A stretch of 64,000 bases of DNA from Rhizobium sp. Root1212 (GTDB taxonomy: Bacteria; Pseudomonadota; Alphaproteobacteria; Rhizobiales; Rhizobiaceae). Position 1 is the stretch's first letter; every line of letters starts with the position of its first letter. Positions 25,527-34,320 of this stretch are shown here, piece by piece. Under the pieces are notes generated by a model. That model was given only the letters and a program-made list of their open reading frames with translations. It was not told the DNA's origin and made no database searches. The stretch covers positions 1 through 64,000 of the forward strand of contig NZ_LMDA01000022.1 of assembly GCF_001424985.1 (NCBI RefSeq). Direction: 5' to 3'. Both the position numbers and the translations under genes were made by a program.

Positions 25527-25925
25527 ATGCCACGCATCGCGCATCTTTATTTTCGCACGGCAATCGTCTTTTTGATCGTCGGTCTCTGTATGGGCCTCAA
25601 GATGGGCATATCCGGGGATCACAGCATCATCGGCGCTCACGCCCATGCCAATCTTCTGGGCTGGGTCACCATGGCCATCTTCGGTGGCTACTATGCCCTG
25701 AACCCGGAAAAGGCCGAGCGCCGCATCGCCATGCTGCAATATGCCGTCTACACTTTCGGCGTGGCGCTCATGGTGCCGGCACTCTACCTGATGCTGTCCG
25801 GCAACCCGGCGCTGGAACCGGTCGTCGGCATCGCCTCGCTGATCACCTTCGCCGGCGTCCTGATGTTCGCCTTCATCATCTTTTCGGGCAGCAGCGCCAC
25901 GCTTCGCCGGGCGCCGGCCGAATAA
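25527..25925 (+). CDS. Four-helix membrane protein resembling a heme-copper oxidase subunit I fragment
   Basis: The 132-residue protein has four transmembrane helices (about 8-26, 38-60, 70-92 and 98-122). The segment IIGAHAHANLLGWVTMAIFGGYYAL resembles the helix I-II His region of cbb3/NO-reductase-type subunit I, where His binds low-spin heme. Short proteins of this kind occur in many proteobacteria, often called cytochrome-oxidase-like. They lack the catalytic helices, so this is not a full oxidase. GGGAGGGG lies just upstream of the ATG at 25527. It converges on the enolase-superfamily gene with 6 bp between stops. Confidence 0.6.
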   Translation: MPRIAHLYFRTAIVFLIVGLCMGLKMGISGDHSIIGAHAHANLLGWVTMAIFGGYYALNPEKAERRIAMLQYAVYTFGVALMVPALYLMLSGNPALEPVVGIASLITFAGVLMFAFIIFSGSSATLRRAPAE

Positions 25926-25931
25926 ACCAGC

Positions 25932-27053
25932 TCACAGCCTCGTCGCCGCCAGCCGCTCCTCATCGAGCACGACGCCGAGGCCCGGCACCTCGCCAAGTTC
26001 CAGCCAGCCGCCCGTGTGTTTCAGCGGCGCTGCCATCGGATAATCGCGCCGCGCCTCGCTCCATTCCGGGTTATCATAGGGATACTCAAGGAACGGCGCA
26101 TCGCCGCAGCCGGCCGTCAGATGCGCATTGGCCAGCACCCCAATGCCGTTGGTCCAGGAATGCGGTGTGAACATCACCCCCGCCTCCCGCGCCTGGAAGG
26201 CAAGCCTGCGGCAGCCGGTAATGCCGCCGACCAGAGCCACATCCGGCTGAATGACATCGAAGGCGCGTGTCTCGATGATATCGCGGAATTCATAAAGCTC
26301 CCGCGTCATCTCGCCCCCGGCAATCCGCAGCGACGTCGCATCCGAAAGCCTGCGCATCCCCTCGCGATCCGACCGGTGCAGCGGCTCTTCCATCCAGAAG
26401 ACGCCGAGCCGTTCCAGCTCGCGGGCAACCGCCAGCGCATCCTTGAAATGCCAGGGCAATGTCGTATCCCAGGGCATGCGCCAACCCTGATTGCAATCGA
26501 CCATCAATTCCAGCCGGTCGCCGACCCGTGCGCGGATCGCCTCCAGCGCCCGCACATCGGCCCGCCATCCGCCACGCCCGCCGGACGAAGCGGAAAACCG
26601 CACCTTCATCGCCGGAAAACCTTCCTCGATATATCGCTCGGCCTGATCCGCCATGGCCGACGGTTCGCGCAAAACGCCCGAAGACGCATAAAGCCGCACC
26701 CGATCCGCCCTCCCACCCAGCATGCGCCAGACCGGTTCACCGGTGATCTTGCCGGCAAGATCCCAGAGCGCCAGATCCATCGGCCAGCAGCGGCCATAAT
26801 GGAAATTGATATGGGAGAGCACTTCGTAATGCCGCTCCAGATGGCGCGGATCATGACCGATGAAAAGCTCCTCGTGCCCCTCGAAACCCTTCATCAGGTC
26901 GCCCGAACCGATGCCCTCGCGCCCCTCGTCATCCCGGACGCGAACGATCGTCGCATCGAAATGTTTTCGCGGCCGGCCATCCCAGCTGGCCTTGAAGGCC
27001 GGGTCGAGCGGCAGTCGATGGTGGCTGATCTCGATGGAAACGATCTTGCTCAT
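25932..27053 (-). CDS. Enolase-superfamily (mandelate racemase/muconate lactonizing type) enzyme
   Basis: The 373-residue protein has the N-terminal capping domain and a TIM barrel with the superfamily residues. Metal ligands are Asp186 (VDCNQGW), Glu222/223 (FWMEEPL) and Glu248 (GGEM); Asp271 (QPDVA) and His298 (PHSW) form the His-Asp dyad of the mandelate racemase subgroup. The barrel strand-2 base motif is Lys150-Val-Arg152 rather than KxK. It probably dehydrates or epimerises a sugar acid or hydroxy-acid. The substrate is unknown. AGGAGAG precedes the ATG at 27053. It lies downstream of the aldehyde and alcohol dehydrogenase genes on the same strand, separated by a repeat. Confidence 0.85.
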   Translation of the reverse strand: MSKIVSIEISHHRLPLDPAFKASWDGRPRKHFDATIVRVRDDEGREGIGSGDLMKGFEGHEELFIGHDPRHLERHYEVLSHINFHYGRCWPMDLALWDLAGKITGEPVWRMLGGRADRVRLYASSGVLREPSAMADQAERYIEEGFPAMKVRFSASSGGRGGWRADVRALEAIRARVGDRLELMVDCNQGWRMPWDTTLPWHFKDALAVARELERLGVFWMEEPLHRSDREGMRRLSDATSLRIAGGEMTRELYEFRDIIETRAFDVIQPDVALVGGITGCRRLAFQAREAGVMFTPHSWTNGIGVLANAHLTAGCGDAPFLEYPYDNPEWSEARRDYPMAAPLKHTGGWLELGEVPGLGVVLDEERLAATRL

Positions 27054-27090
27054 GGGGCTCTCCTGCGGAATGGCAACCAGTCTCTGTTGT

Positions 27091-27213
27091 CCTCTCTCCC
27101 CGCCTGCGGGGAGAGGGTTAGGGTGAGGGGCAAATCTCGGCACCCGCAAATGCCGCGGCTTCCGCCCCTCCTCCGCCCTATCGGGCACCTTCTCCCCGCA
27201 AGCGGGGAGAAGG
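27091..27213. repeat. Rhizobial mosaic palindromic repeat (RIME-like)
   Basis: Two palindromes, CTCTCCCCGC-CT-GCGGGGAGAG (27094-27115) and CCTTCTCCCCGC-AA-GCGGGGAGAAGG (27188-27213), flank a spacer beginning GGTTAGGGTGAGGGGCAA. This matches the style of the RIME intergenic mosaic elements of Rhizobium. A single related half palindrome (CTTCTCCCCGAGGGGAGAGG) lies near 23551-23570. It separates the enolase-superfamily gene from the aldehyde dehydrogenase gene. Confidence 0.7.
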
Positions 27214-27233
27214 AAATGCCGCACCCTCGTCTG

Positions 27234-28733
27234 TCAGCCGAACTGCTGCCAGATCGTCTTGTAATCGCAATATTTGTCGATCGCATGCACCGAGCGGTCG
27301 CGGCCGAAGCCGGATTGCTTGAAGCCACCGAAGGGCGTTGCGAAATTCGACATATCGTAGGTGTTGATCCAGACGGTACCCGCGTGGATCGCCTCGGAAA
27401 AGCGGTGCGCCCGGTTCATGTCGCGGGTAAAGACCGCTCCCGCCAGCCCATAGATCGTATCGTTGGCGATCTTCAGCGCTTCCTCCTCGGTATCGAAAGG
27501 AATGGCAGCCAGCACCGGCCCGAAAATCTCCTGCCGGGCAAGGCTCATGTCGTTGCTCATGTCCACGAAGACGCCGGGCGAGATATAATAGCCGCCGGTG
27601 TCGGAGAGAACCTGTTCGGCCCCGAAGGCACGACGGGCACCCTCTTTTTCGCCGGCCGCGATCATCGAGAGCACCTTGTCCATGTGTTCTTTTTCGATCA
27701 GCGCGCCGATCTGGGCGGCGGGCTCGAACGGATGGGCAAGGGCGATATCGGTTTTCGCGACAGCCTCGATCTTTTCGATCAGGGCCTTTTGCACCGAACG
27801 ATGAACGATGAGGCGGGTGGAAGCATGGCAGGTTTCGCCGGAATTGTAGAAACAGCCCCAGGCCGCTGCCGAGGCCGCCGCATCGAGATCGGCATCCTCG
27901 AAAACGACGAGCGGCGACTTGCCGCCAAGCTCCAGCGCCACCCGCTTGACGTTGGACCCTGCAGCATAGCCCATGATCAGCTTGCCGACCTCGGTCGAGC
28001 CGGTAAAGGCGATCATGTCGACATCCATATGCAGCGCCAGCGGCTTGCCGGTTTCCTCGCCAAAGCCGGTGACGACATTGAAGACGCCGGCCGGAAGCCC
28101 CGCCTCGACGGCAAGCTGCGCCAGCCGGATCGCCGAAAGCGAAGATTGCTCCGCCGGCTTCAGCACCACGGAGTTGCCGGCGGCGATCGCAGGCCCAAGC
28201 TTCCAGGCATCGATGATCATCGGATAGTTCCACGGCGTGATCGCGCCGATGACGCCGATCGGCACCTTGCGCACCAGCGCGCGGGCATTCGGCCCGGTCG
28301 GGGCGATCTCGTCATACATCTTGTCGATCATCTCGGCATAATACTGGATGCCGTCGGCGCAGAGCCGCACATCGACGTTGAGCGAGGCAAGCACCGGCTT
28401 GCCGACATCGAGCGTTTCGAGCAGCGCCAGCTCCTCGCCATGGGCACGGATCAGTTCGGCCCATTTCAGCATGATCTTCTTCTTTTCCAGCGGCTCCTTG
28501 TGACGCCACACACCGCTTGCGAAGGCGGCACGGGCCGCGGCGACGGCGCGGTCGATATCGGCGGCGTCACCGCGCTGCAGCACGGCGCCGGGCTTTCCGT
28601 CCATCGGGCGCGTCCGGGTAAACGTACGCCCCGAGGCAGTCGCAACGGACTGGCCGTCAATGAAATGCCGACCGTCGACAGCAAGGGCGGAAAGGGCTTT
28701 TTCCCAGTAATCGCGTGTGTAGGAAGCGGTCAT
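27234..28733 (-). CDS. NAD(P)-dependent aldehyde dehydrogenase
   Basis: The 499-residue enzyme oxidises an aldehyde to the acid. The ALDH catalytic set is complete: Asn169 (PWNYP), Lys192 (LKPAEQSS), the Rossmann GSTEVG (245-250), Glu268 (LELGGKSP) and nucleophile Cys302 (SGETCHAST). It is closest in style to the betaine/gamma-aminobutyraldehyde group, but the substrate cannot be fixed. The start at 28733 lies 2 bp after the stop of the upstream iron alcohol dehydrogenase (TGATCATG), so the two are translationally close. Together they would convert an alcohol through the aldehyde to the acid. Confidence 0.92.
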   Translation of the reverse strand: MTASYTRDYWEKALSALAVDGRHFIDGQSVATASGRTFTRTRPMDGKPGAVLQRGDAADIDRAVAAARAAFASGVWRHKEPLEKKKIMLKWAELIRAHGEELALLETLDVGKPVLASLNVDVRLCADGIQYYAEMIDKMYDEIAPTGPNARALVRKVPIGVIGAITPWNYPMIIDAWKLGPAIAAGNSVVLKPAEQSSLSAIRLAQLAVEAGLPAGVFNVVTGFGEETGKPLALHMDVDMIAFTGSTEVGKLIMGYAAGSNVKRVALELGGKSPLVVFEDADLDAAASAAAWGCFYNSGETCHASTRLIVHRSVQKALIEKIEAVAKTDIALAHPFEPAAQIGALIEKEHMDKVLSMIAAGEKEGARRAFGAEQVLSDTGGYYISPGVFVDMSNDMSLARQEIFGPVLAAIPFDTEEEALKIANDTIYGLAGAVFTRDMNRAHRFSEAIHAGTVWINTYDMSNFATPFGGFKQSGFGRDRSVHAIDKYCDYKTIWQQFG

Positions 28734-28735
28734 GA

Positions 28736-29890
28736 TCAGGCAGCCTTCGGCAGGGACATGATGGAAGCGGCGAAATGATCGATATCGGCATCGGTGACAT
28801 CGCGGATGGTCGAGCGCCGCATCGGCTGGTTTTCCGGCGCCTTCATCTCGGCGGCGAGCGCTTGTCCGTCGAAGGCGGAGAAGCCGGCCGGCAAGGCGCG
28901 GACGATAGCGACACGATCCATCAGCCCGGTGACGAAAGCCGGAAGGGCCGCGGCATCGGCAAGGCCTGCGGCGCGGGCGGCGGCATTGAGATCGGCTGTC
29001 TCCGCCTCGACCAGCCAGGCAATCGTCGCCTCGAAGCCGAGCGCGGTGGCAAGGCCGTGATGAACGGGGGCAAGACCGGCCAGCGCATGGCTGATAGTGT
29101 GGGCGATGGCCGTGCCGCAATTGTCGATGGCGATGCCGGCATAGCAGGAGCCGAGCAGCACCTTGCCGCGGGCTTCGAGATTGTCCGGTTCCGTCACCGC
29201 CGTTTCCAGCGAAGACGTCAGCAGCCGCAGCGCCTCATGGGCGTAGAACGTGCCGCCGGCATGGGCATTGCGGTTGGTCGCGGCTTCGAAGGCGTGAATG
29301 AAGGCATCCATGCCGCACCATGCCGTAAGATTGGCGGGCAGCGTCGCCGTCAGGACGGGATCGAGAATGACCAGATCCGCCTTGGTTTCCGCACCCCAGA
29401 TCCAGAGCTTCTTGCCTTCCGGCCCGGCGAAGATGTTGGTGGCGGAGGTTTCCGAGCCGGTGCCGGCGGTGGTCGGCACCATGATCTTCTTCAACGGGTG
29501 CTTCGGCAGGGGATTGGCGGCGAGCGCATAATGCATCGCATCCTTGCCGGAGGCAGCACAACAGGCCGCGATCTTGGCGATATCGAGTGCCGAGCCGCCG
29601 CCGACGCCGATGACCAGATCGGCCCCTCTGACCGCCTCCGTCGCAGCGCGGACATGGGCGAGTTTCGGTTCGCCGGCAAAATCGGAGAACACGCGCGCAC
29701 CGATGCCGTTCTCCGCGAGGCTTGCGGCGATCGTATCGGCAAGACCCGAGCGGGCGAGGAAACCATCGATGACGAGCGCGGCGGATTTGACCCCGCCAAG
29801 ACCGGCGGTGGCGGCGCCGATTTCCCGGTGCAGATCGTTGCCGAAGCGGATTTCAGGAACGAAGGAGGTGGAGAAGCTCACGGGGCACAT
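28736..29890 (-). CDS. Iron-containing (group III) alcohol dehydrogenase
   Basis: The 384-residue protein has the group III ADH pattern: nucleotide-binding VIGVGGGSALDIAK, PTTAGTGSETSATNIF, and metal ligands in WCGMDAFIHAFEA (Asp/His) and HTISHALAGLAPVHHGLATA (two His regions). It oxidises a primary alcohol or reduces the aldehyde with NAD(P). The start at 29890 is chosen for homology. The frame opens at 29926, and neither start has an ideal ribosome-binding site. It is first in a minus-strand unit with the aldehyde dehydrogenase and faces a LysR regulator 97 bp away. Confidence 0.88.
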   Translation of the reverse strand: MCPVSFSTSFVPEIRFGNDLHREIGAATAGLGGVKSAALVIDGFLARSGLADTIAASLAENGIGARVFSDFAGEPKLAHVRAATEAVRGADLVIGVGGGSALDIAKIAACCAASGKDAMHYALAANPLPKHPLKKIMVPTTAGTGSETSATNIFAGPEGKKLWIWGAETKADLVILDPVLTATLPANLTAWCGMDAFIHAFEAATNRNAHAGGTFYAHEALRLLTSSLETAVTEPDNLEARGKVLLGSCYAGIAIDNCGTAIAHTISHALAGLAPVHHGLATALGFEATIAWLVEAETADLNAAARAAGLADAAALPAFVTGLMDRVAIVRALPAGFSAFDGQALAAEMKAPENQPMRRSTIRDVTDADIDHFAASIMSLPKAA

Positions 29891-29987
29891 ATCCTGATGC
29901 GAATGGATTGCTTTACCCTGCATCACAATCTGATATTTTCAAATCCGGCCAATTCTCGGCAATATCGATGATTTCAGGTTATCCAGG

Positions 29988-30890
29988 ATGATGCTGAGCC
30001 ACATACCGCTCGAAGCCTTCCGCGTCTTCGACGCCGCCTGCCGGCATATGAACTTTTCCCGCGCCGGTCGGGAACTCAATATCACCCAGGCGGCCGTCAG
30101 CCGGCGGATCAAGGGGCTGGAGGAGCATCTCGGGGCCGATCTCTTCGAGCGCCGCGGCAAGAACCTCGCCCTGACACCAAAAGGCGAGCGTCTGTTCCAG
30201 CGGGTGCGGGCAACGCTCGACTATCTGGAAGAAAGTCTCGAAGCCTTTCGCCCGCAGACGGGCGGCACGATCGCGATTGCCGCCAGCGGTTCGGTCTCCC
30301 ATCTCTGGCTCGGCCGTCGCCTGCGCGATTTCGGCAACGAGAACCCGCAAACATCCCTGCGCCTCCTCACCTCCGACACTCCGTCCGATCTCGCGTCCGA
30401 AAACAACGACCTTGTCATTCTCTATTCCACCGGCGAGCACCCGCGCTGGGACCTGACGCTGCTGATGCCGGAAGTGCTCGCCCCGGTCGCGGCACCGGGT
30501 TACCTCGAAAACCGCGGCATCGACCCCACCACGGTCACGACAGATGACATCGCCCGCTTCGATCTCATCGATTACGAGCGCTTCAACGCCCACTGGATCT
30601 CGTTCCGGCAATGGTTCGATCGGGTCTCCACGGCACCGCGCATAAAACCGCCCGCGCCGCGCTACTCCTTCTCGACCTATGTGATGGCGATCGATGCGGC
30701 GCTTCGCGGCGACGGCATCGCTCTCGGCAGCCTCGGGCTGATCGACCAGCAGTTGGAAGACGGGCGTTTGGTGCGGCTGGGGGTGGCGCAGCTTTCGACC
30801 GGCTACGGCTATTATCTCGGCCTGCCGCGTCACAAGACAGTGGCGCCGGAGGTCATGCGACTGCATGCGGCGCTGATCGGGGAACCATGA
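29988..30890 (+). CDS. LysR-type regulator (GcvA-like)
   Basis: The 300-residue protein starts LSHIPLEAFRVFDAACRHMNFSRAGRELNITQAAVSRRIKGLEEHLG, of which the helix-turn-helix is ELNITQAAVSRRIKGLEEHL. A GcvA-like effector domain follows (about 95-295; FERRGKNLALTPKGERLF marks the linker). It most likely controls the divergent alcohol/aldehyde dehydrogenase genes. Their start lies 97 bp away, and LysR genes usually regulate a divergent neighbour. The effector is unknown. No clear T-N11-A palindrome stands out in the 97-bp gap. Confidence 0.88.
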   Translation: MMLSHIPLEAFRVFDAACRHMNFSRAGRELNITQAAVSRRIKGLEEHLGADLFERRGKNLALTPKGERLFQRVRATLDYLEESLEAFRPQTGGTIAIAASGSVSHLWLGRRLRDFGNENPQTSLRLLTSDTPSDLASENNDLVILYSTGEHPRWDLTLLMPEVLAPVAAPGYLENRGIDPTTVTTDDIARFDLIDYERFNAHWISFRQWFDRVSTAPRIKPPAPRYSFSTYVMAIDAALRGDGIALGSLGLIDQQLEDGRLVRLGVAQLSTGYGYYLGLPRHKTVAPEVMRLHAALIGEP

Positions 30891-31020
30891 TCTTTTCCCC
30901 GGCGTCGAATCGTGCAACTGATGGATATCGCGCCGCTGCGGGGGTTTGTGTCCGGATTACCCTGCAGCTCGATGGCTTTGTGACAGCCGAGGCGCGCGAA
31001 ATGCAATCTGGAATGTACCG

Positions 31021-31230
31021 ATGCTGTGGTCCTATATCCTGTCGACGCTCTACGGCGCGGTCGTCCTGCTGTTTCTCGACAGCAGTTTCCGTGAGGGCGA
31101 ACTTGCCGGCGGCGAGTGGGATATGATGCGCGTTCTGGGCCTTCTGGCCTGCCTCGTCTGGCCGCTGCTTATCGTCTATGTGATCCTGTCGGCCTTCCGC
31201 CAAAAGCAGTTCAACCGCCGGACACGGTAA
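31021..31230 (+). CDS. Small membrane protein, paralogue of the gene at 6969
   Basis: The 69-residue protein has two hydrophobic helices (about 4-18 and 35-58) separated by an acidic loop (FREGELAGGEW), with a basic C-terminus. RVLGLLACLVWPLLIVYVILSAF parallels the second half of the protein at 6969-7169. Function is unknown. ATG at 31021 is the natural start before helix 1. The upstream 130 bp carry no other gene. Confidence 0.55.
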   Translation: MLWSYILSTLYGAVVLLFLDSSFREGELAGGEWDMMRVLGLLACLVWPLLIVYVILSAFRQKQFNRRTR

Positions 31231-31314
31231 ATTACGTCCGCACCCGTCCTCCCATTAGGGATTCTGCAGTAGATTGCGCTTAAGCGGAATTGAAAAACGG
31301 CGGACAGATCAACG

Positions 31315-32202
31315 ATGGCTGAGGGTAAAAGGGAGCGGTCGGGAAAGCTGTTTTTCCTCGTCGCCTTGCTTGTCATCTTCGCCGGCATTCTGGCGACCGT
31401 TCTTCTTGCCAATGACGGACGCAATCTACGACTGCTTTTCCGCTATTTCGGTATCGAACCGCGCGCCCGGATAACCTTGTCTTCCGAACCGGAAAAGCCG
31501 GTTCGCGTCCTCCCGATCAAGGGCAAGCGGCTGCCGCCGGCGCGCATGGCGCTGCCCGTTTACGCCTTCGCCGACATGAAAAGCCCGCCGCAGACCTTCC
31601 TGCGCATCATCCGCAGCGATCCGCGCAGCCTGTGCGATGAGGTGAAGGAAGCCGGCTTCCGCGGCATGGACTGGGTGATCAGCAGCAGCAACCGCGACAA
31701 CTGGGAATGTTCCTCGCTTACCACGCTGCTGCCCTCCACCGACGGCAACGGCGCCGATGAATCCTCGATCTTCGTGCTGATCAAGGGCGACGGCGAAAAC
31801 CGGGTGACCTCCTTCCGCGTCAAGCTCAACATCGAACGCCCGGCCGACAGCGGCCCGGTGGCGGCGCTCGCCGCCGATGCCGCGATGATCTTCCTTGAGC
31901 GGGTGCAGTGGGAAAACAGCGAGGAGGTCGTGCGGCTCGTGCGCTCGCTGAAGGAATTCGAGCTGGAAAGCTTCGGCAGCCGCATCCGCTTCAAGAAGGA
32001 GATGGGCGACGTGCCGCGTTATAATTTCATGGCTAGCCAGGCCCCCGGCAAACCCCGCAAATCCCCCGTCGCCAGCTTTTTCGACCGCGAACGCTGGCTG
32101 CCGCTGTCGGATGACTATAAAGCCCCGATGGTGGGCGGCATGATGGCGGGCGAAGGTTCGGGCGGGCTGCCTTTGCCGACAGAAAATCCGAAGCCGAATT
32201 GA
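31315..32202 (+). CDS. Membrane-anchored DUF6030-type rhizobial protein
   Basis: The 295-residue protein has a short basic N-terminus, one transmembrane helix (about 12-32) and a soluble domain predicted outside the inner membrane. Segments such as FLRIIRSDPRSLCDEVKEAGF, WECSSLTTLLP (two Cys that may pair) and IFVLIKGDGENRVTSFRVKLN are recognisable as a rhizobial conserved hypothetical family. It has no catalytic motif. The C-terminal 30 residues are Gly/Pro-rich and probably disordered. The DUF982 gene follows 14 bp downstream, likely in the same transcript. Confidence 0.6.
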   Translation: MAEGKRERSGKLFFLVALLVIFAGILATVLLANDGRNLRLLFRYFGIEPRARITLSSEPEKPVRVLPIKGKRLPPARMALPVYAFADMKSPPQTFLRIIRSDPRSLCDEVKEAGFRGMDWVISSSNRDNWECSSLTTLLPSTDGNGADESSIFVLIKGDGENRVTSFRVKLNIERPADSGPVAALAADAAMIFLERVQWENSEEVVRLVRSLKEFELESFGSRIRFKKEMGDVPRYNFMASQAPGKPRKSPVASFFDRERWLPLSDDYKAPMVGGMMAGEGSGGLPLPTENPKPN

Positions 32203-32216
32203 AAAGAGACCAGACC

Positions 32217-32462
32217 ATGAGCAACGACTGGAACAAGGGCGTGACACTGGCGCTCGAAGCCCCCGGTAAGTTCACCACCATCAAGACGCTGCAGGAAGCC
32301 TCCTGGGCGCTGATCGAGGATTGGCCCGTGGAAGACGGCGAAGCGCTGGATAAGGCCTTGCTTGTCATCGAAGCCGTGATGAAGGGCAAGAAGAAGCCCG
32401 AGGAAGCCCGGCTGGCCTTCATCGCCGCCGCCCACGAGGCCGGTATCGAAATCAAGGAATAG
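32217..32462 (+). CDS. DUF982 family protein
   Basis: The 81-residue soluble protein opens NDWNKGVTLALEAPGKFTTIKTLQEASWALIEDWP in the DUF982 pattern, a small family restricted mostly to Rhizobiales and often present in many copies per genome. No function is known. It begins 14 bp after the preceding stop and ends at a hairpin shared with glpV. Confidence 0.8.
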   Translation: MSNDWNKGVTLALEAPGKFTTIKTLQEASWALIEDWPVEDGEALDKALLVIEAVMKGKKKPEEARLAFIAAAHEAGIEIKE

Positions 32463-32470
32463 CGGCCATA

Positions 32471-32506
32471 AAAAAACCGCCCGGACACGAGGTCCGGACG
32501 GCTTTT
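32471..32506. terminator. Bidirectional terminator between DUF982 gene and glpV
   Basis: CCG-C-CCGGAC (32477-32486) pairs with GTCCGG-A-CGG (32492-32501) with one C-A mismatch. It is flanked by AAAAAA on the left and TTTT on the right, so it can stop transcription of both convergent units. Confidence 0.8.
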
Positions 32507-32520
32507 GGAGGGAGACCGGC

Positions 32521-34242
32521 TTACTTCTGCCAGCTCTTGACCAGCTCGTCGTAGTTGACGGTGATCGGCTTTTCCTTCTCGTTCTCGATCTTCAGCTGCG
32601 GAGCGAGGTTGCCCTTGGAAACGGCATCCTTGTTCCAGTAGTCGAGATCGTGTTCCTCGGCGAGCTTCGGACCGATATCGCCCTGGACGCCGGAGCGTTC
32701 GAGGCGCTGCAGGACCTTTTCCTGCTCGGCGCACAGCGAATCCATGGCTTCCTGGGCGGTCTTCGCACCCGAGGACGCATCACCGATCGCCTGCCACCAC
32801 AGCTGGGCCAGCTTCGGATAGTCCGGAACGTTCGTGCCGGTCGGCGACCACTGGACGCGGGCCGGCGAACGGTAGAACTCGATCAGGCCGCCGAGCTTCG
32901 GCGCGCGGTCCGTGAAGCTCTGGTGCTGGATCGTCGATTCGCGGGTCAGCGTCAGGCCGACATGGCTCTTCTTGACGTCGACGGTCTTGGAGGTGACGAA
33001 CTGCGCATAGAGCCATGCGGCCTTGGCGCGGTCCTCAGGGGTGGACTTGAGCAGCGTCCAGGAACCCACGTCCTGGTAACCGAGCTTCATGCCGTCCTTC
33101 CAGTAAACGCCATGCGGGCTCGGAGCGAAGCGCCACTTCGGCGTGCCGTCGGCATTCACGACCGGCAGACCGTCCTTGACCATGTCGGCCGTGAAGGCCG
33201 TGTACATGAAGATCTGCTGGGCGATTTCGCCCTGGGCCGGGACCGGGCCGGATTCGGAGAAGGTCATGCCTTCCGCGGAAGCCGGTGCATAGGCCTTGAT
33301 CCAGTCCAGATACTTCTGGATCGAATAGACCGCCGCAGGGCCGTTCGTGTCGCCGCCACGGGCGACGCAGGAGCCGACCGGCTGAGACTTCTCATTGACC
33401 TTGATGCCCCATTCGTCGACCGGAAGACCGTTCGGCAGGCCCTTGTCGCCGTTGCCGGCCATCGACAGCCAGGCATCGGTGAAGCGCCAGCCGAGCGACG
33501 GGTCCTTCTTGCCGTAGTCCATGTGACCATAGACCTTCTTGCCGTCGATCTCGCGGCCGGTGAAGAACTCGGCGATGTCCTCGTAAGCGGACCAGTTGAC
33601 CGGAACGCCGAGATCGTAGCCGTACTTCGCCTTGAAGTCCGCCTTGTTCTTCTCGTCGTTGAACCAGTCGTAGCGGAACCAGTAGAGGTTCGCGAACTGC
33701 TGGTCGGGCAGCTGGTAGAGATCGCCGTCCGGAGCGGTCGTGAACTTGGTGCCGATGAAGTCGGCGAGATCGAGACCGGGGTTGGTCACGTCCTTGCCTT
33801 CGTTGGCCATCCACTTGGTCAGCGAACGGGCCTGCTGGTAGCGCCAATGGGTGCCGATCAGGTCGGAGTCGTTGACATAGGCGTCATAGACGTTTTCGCC
33901 GGACTGCATCTGGGTCTGCAGCTTTTCGACGACGTCGCCTTCGCCGATCAGGTCGTGAGTGACCTTGATGCCGGTGATCGCGGTGAAGGCAGGCGCCAGA
34001 ACCTTGGATTCATATTCGTGGGTGGTCAGCGTTTCCGAAACCACCTTGATCTCCATGCCGGAAAGCGGCTTGGCGGCATCGATGAACCACTGCATTTCCT
34101 TTTCCTGGTCGGCGCGGGAAAGCGTCGAAAGATCGCCGACTTCCTTGTCCAGGAACTGTTTGGCTTCGTCCATGCCCGCGAATGCGGTGCCGGTCAGTGC
34201 CAGGAGCATTGCTGCCGTAGAAGTGAGTAGGTGCCGTCGCAT
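32521..34242 (-). CDS. glpV: Glycerol ABC transporter, periplasmic binding protein GlpV
   Basis: The 573-residue precursor has a signal peptide (about 1-22, cleaved after TAFA). It has a large carbohydrate-type binding-protein fold: PLSGMEIKVVSETLTTHEY, a tryptophan-rich pocket region (FRYDWFN, WRFTDAWLSMAGNGD) and YWNKDAVSKGN near the end. It captures glycerol in the periplasm for GlpPQ. The gene order GlpS-T-P-Q-U-V matches the glycerol uptake operon described in Rhizobium leguminosarum. It is last in the operon, 78 bp after glpU, long enough for its own translation signal (GGGAGG before the ATG). Confidence 0.93.
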   Translation of the reverse strand: MRRHLLTSTAAMLLALTGTAFAGMDEAKQFLDKEVGDLSTLSRADQEKEMQWFIDAAKPLSGMEIKVVSETLTTHEYESKVLAPAFTAITGIKVTHDLIGEGDVVEKLQTQMQSGENVYDAYVNDSDLIGTHWRYQQARSLTKWMANEGKDVTNPGLDLADFIGTKFTTAPDGDLYQLPDQQFANLYWFRYDWFNDEKNKADFKAKYGYDLGVPVNWSAYEDIAEFFTGREIDGKKVYGHMDYGKKDPSLGWRFTDAWLSMAGNGDKGLPNGLPVDEWGIKVNEKSQPVGSCVARGGDTNGPAAVYSIQKYLDWIKAYAPASAEGMTFSESGPVPAQGEIAQQIFMYTAFTADMVKDGLPVVNADGTPKWRFAPSPHGVYWKDGMKLGYQDVGSWTLLKSTPEDRAKAAWLYAQFVTSKTVDVKKSHVGLTLTRESTIQHQSFTDRAPKLGGLIEFYRSPARVQWSPTGTNVPDYPKLAQLWWQAIGDASSGAKTAQEAMDSLCAEQEKVLQRLERSGVQGDIGPKLAEEHDLDYWNKDAVSKGNLAPQLKIENEKEKPITVNYDELVKSWQK

Positions 34243-34320
34243 TATGTCCTCCCTTATAGGTTTTGCGATTGCAGTTGCGATCCGTCCAGCTCCATCCCGG
34301 ACGGCATTCCAATGCTTGCC

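Noticed and set aside
26016-28778. A 920-codon plus-strand open frame opposite the enolase-superfamily and aldehyde dehydrogenase genes
   Set aside because: It is the antisense of two clear enzymes with complete active sites. Its composition (Arg, His, Asp and Gly-rich) is that of a high-GC shadow frame and it matches no family.
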